64,000 nt of DNA from Brachionus rotundiformis (taxonomy: Eukaryota; Rotifera; Eurotatoria; Ploima; Brachionidae). Location: positions 1,051,944 through 1,115,943 of the forward strand of contig JAESIW010000154.1 of NCBI GenBank assembly GCA_016802295.1. The letters run 5' to 3'. The notes beneath the pieces are model-generated. The model saw nothing but the letters and a program-made list of their open reading frames with translations. It was not told the DNA's origin and made no database searches. A program made the position numbers and the translations under genes. Each line of letters opens with the position of its first letter. Within the stretch, counting starts at the first letter, position 1. This document shows, piece by piece, positions 57,063 through 64,000 of the stretch.

Positions 57063-59736
57063 ATGATACTTTATTTTCTAATAGGTAAAATGAAAAAAGC
57101 AGAAAATAATTACCGTATTGTCAAAGCGCGTCAAAGCCGGAAGACCCAGAAAAGCCGGCGCAGCTTCAGTCCCAGCCAGTTATTGTCTGGATTGAACAAA
57201 GCCATGAGCATACAAGTAGATACTCCGGAGCAGTCGGAGTTCGACGATCCAGATCTTACCAAGTTCATTGAAATCTCGGACCTTGTTTGGGCAAAAAAAG
57301 AGGCAAAATCGAACCAAGTCAAGGAGTTGAAGATTGATACCAATCAAATAAATCTTAAAGTTCCAAATGAAAATTCCAAGTTACCAGAGCGATCTAGCTC
57401 TAACAGAGAGTCTCGAACCCAAGAGGCTACCAAGGATATTAGACGCTCCAATTCGGCATATATCAAACCAGTTCATAAAGACCAAATAAACAAGGACAAT
57501 CTAAAAATAATCAATGAAAATAAACGAAAGCTTTCCAAAAATGAAAAGCCCAGACTACAAGTCCCACGACTTTATGCCAATCAACCACAGAAAATCGAGC
57601 CACCTATACCTATTCACGTTGAGACCAAAGTTCAAAGCGACCAGGCTAATTTTGACCGAGAGTACAAACTTTTGGTCAAGAAATTAAAAAAATATTTAAT
57701 TATTTTTACTATTTGTATTGTTTTTTTGGTCATAATTGGAATTGTTTTATCAATAGTACTTTCTATTGTAATAAATAGTAATAATTATTTTCTTTTGTTT
57801 GTTTAAAAATATCAGTTTTGGCATTTAGGGTCCTGTTTGGTCAAAGTATGTTCCGAAAATGTGACAGATGAAGATAAAATCAAACCACTAACAACTTACT
57901 TTAAAACTTTATCTAGTCTAGTGTTTTCAACAACACAGATAACAAGCCAATTGTCTACACAGGTGACAACAGATAAATTGTCAACATCAACCACTCTTCA
58001 AACTACTACCACCACGACCGAGTCTAAGCAGCCTGTTTTGAGAAAAAATTGTGAATATGGTTTTAGTGGTATTAATTGTGAAGATGGTAATTTTTTCTTT
58101 ATATTTTTTAAATAAATACTTAGAGTTTATTTTTTATTATGTTAAGATTTTTTAAAGTGAAAATTAAATTTTTAAGATTTTCATTTAAAAAAAAATATTA
58201 AGTAAAGACTAATAAGTTAAAATTTTATTTTAAATTAAAAGTTAAATTTAGATTTTTAGTCACTATTTATGTGGCATATCTCCAATGAATTGGTAATAAA
58301 AAAAAATCCGATTTTATAATTTTTAGAGCTTCTAAGACTTTGAAAAATTTTTTAATTTTTAGAAAGACAATTATTATAAAGGCTTCTTAACTAATAATTC
58401 AAAAGTTTATATTAAATTAAAAACATTAGTTTTACTTCTAAAAAAATTTTTAGAATGTGGTAAAAGCTTTATTGAACCAAATGTAAAAATAGTAGGTGGT
58501 GTAGAAGCAATGCCTAACAGTTGGCCTTGGACAGCGTTAGTTTACTTCAAGTACCGAACTGAGCAAAACCCTGCTATTGTTGTTTATTCATGCGGAGGTA
58601 CTCTTATTGATCGCTTGACCATTCTTACGGCTGCCCATTGCATCATGGACACCGTTAACTTACAAAATCAACAAGTAGAAGTTGTTCCCAACAAGTTTTT
58701 TCCAACTCTGGAGTCAATGTACCAAGTTTACTTGGGTGTACATGATCGGACCCTGATTAATTTTGGTCAAAATGTCCAACTTGAAGCTGTAGAAGTCGGT
58801 GTTTCTAAAATAATTAGGGTAATTTTAAAAATAAAGAAATAAAATTTTTAAAATTTATCATAGCATGAAAATTATACAGTGGAAAATGAGCTAAATGATA
58901 TTGCCATTCTAAAACTAGATCGATTCATTGAGCTGAGTAAAAAAATTCAGACAGCCTGTTTGCCAAAGACGAGCGAAAAGTATCCCAGTGAAGTCAACAA
59001 AGAAGCTTGGATAATGGGCTGGGGAGCCTTGTCATTTGGAGGTCAATCATCATTTAAGCTCAGAAATGTCAAAATAACCATATATGATGGTAATTTATGC
59101 TCAAATGTCATTAGTCATTATTCAAAAAATTGGAATTCTCAGTTGTGTGCAGGTGAAATTAAAGGTGGAATAGACTCTTGTCAAGGTGATTCAGGTAATA
59201 GCTTATTTGTCTCTGATTTTGTAAATGAGAAACAAAAATATGTAGCTGCTGGAATTGGTAATAATTTAGTTATTATAAGATATATTAATGGGACTAATGT
59301 GAAATTTTTTTAATTAGAATATGTGAAAAAATAAATTAGAAGAATAATTAAATAATTTGTTTAATCTAAAGCAGCTTGTCAATGATTCAATAATTTGTAT
59401 TTAAAGAGTTACAAAGAAATAAAAAACTCAGAAATTTCTTAATAAAATAAATAATTTAAATAAAATAAATTAAAATTAGATAAAAATCTTAACATTTTTG
59501 AAAGTAAATTTATTTAAGTCATAGTCCCACGAATAAATTTAAACTTTAACAAGTGTTCTACCAATTCTAATTTATATTTGTTTAGTTTCGTATGGAGAAG
59601 GATGTGGCTATGTCAACAAGCCTGGGTACATTAAAATTTAATTAGTATTTAAATTAATAATTTTTTTTTAAAATAATAAAGTGTATATACTCGAATAAGT
59701 TATTTTCTAGATTGGATCAAGAGTCATTCTGGTTAA
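57063..59736 (+). CDS. Type II transmembrane trypsin-like serine protease
   Basis: Exons 57063-57777, 57829-58086, 58454-58818, 58864-59257, 59586-59625 and 59682-59736 join in phase to 608 residues; an internal ATG at 57090 may be the true start (599). A long, basic, Ser-rich cytoplasmic tail (~200 residues) precedes a membrane span (~209-236), a Thr-rich stalk, a short EGF-like piece (CEYGFSGINCEDE) and an S1 protease domain. Activation occurs at K/IVGG (I337). The catalytic triad is H386 (TAAHC), D458 (NDIAI) and S556 (GDSGN), and D550 in the S1 pocket predicts cleavage after Arg/Lys. The end SYGEGCGYVNKPG|VYTRI and DWI is assembled from two tiny exons. It resembles the TTSP class; substrates are unknown. 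Confidence 0.9.
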
Positions 59737-59830
59737 AATAAAGCTATGAAAAAAAAAACTTTTTTTTTTTTGATTTATTTAAAATAAAGTCTAAAAACAA
59801 AAATTTTTATCTAATATAATTGATTATTAT

Positions 59831-61348
59831 TTATCTGAGCATTTTGTTAAAAAGCAAATCATTAACTGGTGCAAGACCAATGCAGGCTCTGAAAAAATTC
59901 TCAATTGCATTACGCTGTTTGGACAGCGAGTTAACTGGGCGTCCCACGCTCAAAGGCGCTTTGAGCATGTAGCTCAAAATGGACAATATTGGATGAAAAT
60001 TTTCATACTCTGTTTGATGCTCTTCTTTTACTTGAATTCTGGTCATGAGCTCAGTTAGAATGGCCAAATCGAGGATTAGCGGCGAGGCCAGAAGCGAGTC
60101 CTCGCAAGTGTTGTGTATTGAAATGGTCTTTCTGCCACCCATGAATATTTCGTTCTCATACTCATCCAAGGCTCGTTTGCTATCGCCCACTGATGGTACA
60201 TACTTTATGACAACCACATGATCGGGATGCTCGCCTTTTTTGTACAAAATTGGATTAGAGTCGACCATGTCGTCGACTACATTTGTCTTGGATATTTCCT
60301 TGCTTCTAAATTGACTTGGCGAGTTCAGGTTAAGACCGTCATTATTTCCCAAATGATTGTAGCTTGTAATTGCCAATGGTTTAATGCCAGCATTGACCAA
60401 AAAGTCAACAAGAACACTTTTAAGCTTTGTTTGACCAGACTTGAAGTCATCTCCGCCAATGTACACACTGTTTTTGTATGCCAAATCCAACACACCGGGC
60501 ACAAATGTGTTCTGAGGACTACCATTAATGAAAGGACACTTTTCAAGTATACTGGCAATGGCAAACATTGAAGAGGCGGATATTTCCGCATGATTGCTCT
60601 CAATTGATTTAAGAATATTCTCTGACGTGTCATTGACACCTTGGATCAAGTCAGCAAATCGTTCAGTGTTTGCTGTCCACAAGACAATTACTTTGTCAAG
60701 TTGGTTTGACTTTTTAAATTGGCGTATATCCTCTCTGATTACTTCAAGTTGGTCTTTTTTGTTTGTCTCCTTGATCAAGTTGTCTGCACGGTCCTCTTGA
60801 TTAGCTGCTATAAAATCCTTGTAATAAATGCTTGGCAATGGCTTCAGCTTGGCCATCTGGTCGTAAACTTGCCGCTGTAAATCGGGCTCAAGCACCTGAG
60901 CTCGTTCCATGGATTCAGCCAAGTTTTTCGAGCTTATGTCCCATCCTCCAATAATCAGATCATCTGGATTCACCATTGGCAAGAGTTTATTCAAAGGAAC
61001 AAATACATCCTCTCCGTTCTGATCCACGCCTATTCGGCTGGTCGATGCCAAGAGCAATGACCCGTAGAAGTTGGCCTGCTGTACGCCTCTCCTTGTGTTC
61101 CAGCTTAGCTTGTCGCGATTGGCAATGAGAGCAGCGGTGAGCGTTGAGCCATTGTTGCCACCCCATCCAACAAGCATTAGTCCAACACGAGGCACTTTCA
61201 AGTCTGTCCTCAGCTCGTATCTCTTAAACTCGCTGGCCAGCTCATACTGGTCCGATGAGCCATTCTTCAAGGCCTTGGTCACCTCATGAGTGTAGCTTGA
61301 GTACAGGTAGTTGTCTTTGACTTGTGTCTTTGGAGAGCTAATGTACAT
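59831..61348 (-). CDS. ISYNA1: Inositol-3-phosphate synthase (myo-inositol-1-phosphate synthase)
   Basis: Converts glucose 6-phosphate to 1D-myo-inositol 3-phosphate with NAD+ as internal redox cofactor, the committed step of inositol synthesis in the cytosol. Single exon, 505 residues. The NAD-binding glycine motif GWGGNNGS is at 61-68. Family blocks are all present: NFYGSLLLAST, GWDISSKNLAE, IAANQEDRADN, IVLWTANTERF, GSPQNTFVPG, GGDDFKSGQTK, SYNHLGNNDG, QFRSKEISK, VVDDMV, and the C-terminal HNTCEDSLLA. It lacks the ~50-residue C-terminal extension of mammalian enzymes. A minus-strand TTTAG just upstream of the ATG could be an acceptor for a non-coding or short 5' exon. Confidence 0.97.
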   Translation of the reverse strand: MYISSPKTQVKDNYLYSSYTHEVTKALKNGSSDQYELASEFKRYELRTDLKVPRVGLMLVGWGGNNGSTLTAALIANRDKLSWNTRRGVQQANFYGSLLLASTSRIGVDQNGEDVFVPLNKLLPMVNPDDLIIGGWDISSKNLAESMERAQVLEPDLQRQVYDQMAKLKPLPSIYYKDFIAANQEDRADNLIKETNKKDQLEVIREDIRQFKKSNQLDKVIVLWTANTERFADLIQGVNDTSENILKSIESNHAEISASSMFAIASILEKCPFINGSPQNTFVPGVLDLAYKNSVYIGGDDFKSGQTKLKSVLVDFLVNAGIKPLAITSYNHLGNNDGLNLNSPSQFRSKEISKTNVVDDMVDSNPILYKKGEHPDHVVVIKYVPSVGDSKRALDEYENEIFMGGRKTISIHNTCEDSLLASPLILDLAILTELMTRIQVKEEHQTEYENFHPILSILSYMLKAPLSVGRPVNSLSKQRNAIENFFRACIGLAPVNDLLFNKMLR

Positions 61349-62915
61349 GCTTGATCTGGCTACTACTAGCTAAATAATGTGATTGTAAATATACACTTCA
61401 CAGGTATTTATATGGTTTAGAGATAATGGTTCGATAGACAATTATTTTAAGTTTATTCATGTCGTGTTTTAACACGTTTTAATAGAAAAAAGTGAAAAAA
61501 GCTTTTTCACAATGTATCACCTTAATTAAAAACATACTTTGATTTATGATGATTTTATTATTTAAATTAAAAAATATAAATTTAATCGAATGATTTTTAA
61601 GGTCCATTAATAATTATCTTCACTAGTTAAAAAAGATTCACAATAGATTATTTACATTAACGATTTGATTAGATGATTATCTATTTAAAAATGACAAAAG
61701 ATAAAAAATGGAAAAACTTATCTGCACATCTTTATTCCAAAGTTCAAAATGGCATAAATAAATTAAAAAAACAAAATAGAAAAAGAAAAAAAAAAGTTTT
61801 TTTAATTAATTTCTATCATCGTTTTAATTTATTCTTCATTTTGTTTTCTTAAGAGTTGGCATTAAGATGAATCAAGCATTTTTATTGATAATGAATGAAT
61901 ACTTTTTCTCCTAAAGAGCCTTAATTAAATGTGCTCACATAATCATCATTGAATAAAATTATATAAACTTTTACATCACATCAAATTATCTCTGAATTTA
62001 AAATAAATTCTTTCATTTCGATTCTAAAGCTAAGATTGGTAACTATATTACCAAATAAAGTTCAAATTTCAATAATTAATTGACAAAATTTTGAAAATTT
62101 AAATTAATCAAATTTACTTGGGTACAGTTGATTTAAGGTATGGCTTAAAGTTGACCGTGTAGTGTGCATGGAACCATTAAGTGCCAATTTAGTTCTATTT
62201 AAAATCTGAAAATTTGATATCTCTTGTCAGCTTTGATGTCCCAACAATTTGGGTTATTACCAATGAAATGTACCAAATAATATCCCAAGAGTAGATATCT
62301 CAATTTCACATTAGGTTGATGTGAAAAAAAAATAAAATTATTTAATATTTGTTAAAATTTGCTATGATTATATAAATCATATTAATTTTGGAGTGTCTCT
62401 TAAATAAACTATACAATATAAAAAATAAAAATTTCTGGCCAAAACCTGGGTTTATTTTGCCAGGTCTCACTCTTTGTTTAAACAAAGACACTGCTGCACA
62501 AAGAACAAGCTTTTTCTATAAAAATTGTCTATTTATTATTAGATAAAATTAATAGATTTAATAAACAAAAAATAATAAAATGAAAATATTTTGTTGAAGT
62601 GGTGTGGTGTGTACTCATTTTGGGAAAGACCCAATTAAGCTTAGTTAAATTAGTGGCTTACTTTTGATCTAATTTGGAAAATTAATGACCAATTTGAATA
62701 CTTTTTTTAAAAAAAATAATCAGCAAAGTATAAACAGATAAAAAGGAAAGTTTTTTCCCAACAAAAAAAATATTTATTCATTTTTATTCATAATTTCATG
62801 TAAAACTAATTTTTCGAGCTTAATAAAAATCACAAATTCTATTATTGAAAAAAATAGTCAAGTCACCATTCTTTTCAATTTTAAATGCTTTGAAGTAATT
62901 CAGAAAACAAATTCA
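61349..62915. other. Divergent intergenic region between ISYNA1 and the copper transporter
   Basis: About 1.57 kb with both promoters. Mostly AT-rich; 62120-62310 is somewhat less so but no exon, RNA or clear promoter element could be supported. Confidence 0.45.
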
Positions 62916-63515
62916 ATGAACAACCATTTTAGCTTTAAGTATGAAGTTAATGTTCTGGGAATGCAGGTCACCAACTTGGTCGTATTTGTACCAATTTGTA
63001 TATTCTTGTTCATTACAGCTGTGCTTAGTGAATTTTTGAGCTTTTTCCAAAGTTGTGTGTCCAGTGGCGATGAAGATGACTCACATTTGTGGTCAAGTAA
63101 ATACCAGTCTCTGAATAATTCGGTGGAACTTAGCTCGATCTCAAGTACGGACTCGAGTGAAAACTCGCTCGGTCCAGTGGTCAGCCACGAGCAAGATCCA
63201 TTGCTGGTAAACCACGAGGCTCATTTTGATCTCATCAAATACCATCCATTTGGCTACCACAACCAAATAGCATTTCAAATTAAGCAATTTCAGGCCTTTA
63301 GAGTACCCTTTATGCTCAAATGTTTGTACAAAATTAACCAATTTTTGACTGGCTATGCAATTATGTTGATCATTATGACTTTTAACTTTTGGTTCTTATT
63401 GAGTATTCTACTTGGTTACACATTTGGTTATTACTTGTTTTTTAGTAATTGGAAATATAATTTTGTTTTAGTGTCAAAAATATTGGCTTTATGCGAAAGA
63501 CTATTTAAATATTAA
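62916..63515 (+). CDS. SLC31/CTR-type high-affinity copper transporter
   Basis: Predicted trimeric Cu(I) channel of the plasma or endolysosomal membrane; single exon, 199 residues. TM1 (~18-45) follows a short N-terminus whose FSFKYEVNVL resembles the CTR1 region before TM1. A long acidic/Ser-rich cytoplasmic loop (~50-135) follows. TM2 carries the essential MxxxM copper motif (M150, M154; MLIIM). TM3 has the GxxxG packing motif (G167, G171; GYTFG). There is no Met-rich extracellular N-terminal repeat and no terminal HCH, so it may be a CTR2-like low-affinity or intracellular form (inference). Confidence 0.85.
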   Translation: MNNHFSFKYEVNVLGMQVTNLVVFVPICIFLFITAVLSEFLSFFQSCVSSGDEDDSHLWSSKYQSLNNSVELSSISSTDSSENSLGPVVSHEQDPLLVNHEAHFDLIKYHPFGYHNQIAFQIKQFQAFRVPFMLKCLYKINQFLTGYAIMLIIMTFNFWFLLSILLGYTFGYYLFFSNWKYNFVLVSKILALCERLFKY

Positions 63516-64000
63516 GTCACATATCTTTTTGTTATATAAGAAAAAAATATTGTTTTTAATTAAAATCTTTTAAAAAATAAAACAAATTTGAACTTTTCTT
63601 TTTTAGTCGAAAAATTAATCTTTTTTTGATCTTTAAGGTTAAAAATAATGGATCAAATATGACATTGAGTAGCACATTTATAAAATTTAGTTTAAAAATT
63701 TCATTAAATTTAGACAAATATTTCAAGTTAATTTAAATTTTTTAATTGATTAATAAACAAAATTATTTAGATGATACAGAAAATATTTTTGAATTGATAA
63801 CAATTTATTATTCGAAATTTTTGGTCAAATTTATTATTTAACTTATATAAATTATATAGATAATAAAAATAATGATTAATAAATTTTTTGGTTATATTTA
63901 CTAAAATATCTAGTTGATATCTCAAGTCTTTTACAAGGAATGACAATCGAGGACATGTGTAGTCAAATAAATGTGGTACCGTAAAACCTCGCGTAATATC
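63516..64000. other. AT-rich 3' flank; window edge
   Basis: No gene recognised. The final ~25 bases (ACCGTAAAACCTCGCGTAAT) resemble, from memory, the terminal inverted repeat of pogo/Tigger-type DNA transposons, but the element would lie beyond the window. Confidence 0.35.

Noticed and set aside
1..64000. CRISPR arrays, bacterial operons, ribosome binding sites or integrated prokaryotic elements
   Set aside because: No regularly spaced repeats or bacterial gene organisation were seen. Introns, tRNA structure and gene families are those of an animal genome.

Overview
The window is a piece of a small-invertebrate (metazoan) nuclear genome. The evidence is very AT-rich intergenic DNA, spliceosomal introns mostly 40-70 bp long with GT/AG borders, eukaryotic tRNA-Ile genes, LINE retrotransposon remnants, and animal families: rhodopsin-type GPCRs, SUEL-type lectins, APMAP-like propeller proteins, RalGPS, SLC17, SLC31 and a transmembrane serine protease. 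A rotifer such as Brachionus is my best guess; this is inference from composition and gene content, not proven by the sequence. Exon joins were worked out by hand from splice sites, reading phase and remembered family alignments.

Layout. 0.7-4.4 kb: a RalGPS-type Ras/Ral exchange factor (-). 4.4-10.4 kb: a large AT-rich stretch without recognisable genes. 10.4-19.2 kb: two related intronless peptide-type GPCRs (+) enclosing two head-to-head APMAP/strictosidine-synthase-like genes, which looks like a duplicated and partly inverted two-gene block. 19.7-22.0 kb: a complete ten-exon CYP3-like cytochrome P450 (-). 22.3-24.5 kb: an unrecognised helical multi-exon gene (-). 25.0-27.5 kb: a secreted or anchored leucine-rich-repeat protein (+). 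28.3-30.2 kb: a mobile repeat with a LINE nested in it; a second copy lies at 36.3-37.3 kb.

30.3-48.5 kb is the most distinctive region. It holds four tandem minus-strand genes for type II membrane proteins with four SUEL/Gal_lectin domains each, built on variable small 5' exons. Among them lie truncated anchor-only copies, a repeat carrying tRNA-Ile genes inside the lectin intron, a tRNA pseudogene, a 974-base assembly gap and a probable gene-conversion tract. 48.7-50.8 kb: an SLC17-type anion transporter. 51.1-55.8 kb: two paralogous membrane proteins with an unusual order (signal peptide, WD40-like repeats, three EGF domains, one membrane span), plus an EGF-exon fossil at 56.5 kb. 57.1-59.7 kb: a type II transmembrane serine protease. 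59.8-61.3 kb: inositol-3-phosphate synthase. 62.9-63.5 kb: an SLC31/CTR-type copper transporter.

Functionally the window mixes housekeeping genes (inositol synthesis, copper uptake, Ral signalling) with an accessory surface-protein zone (lectins, WD40-EGF proteins, LRR protein, membrane protease) that is duplicating and rearranging. A role for that zone in recognition, adhesion or immunity is inference only.
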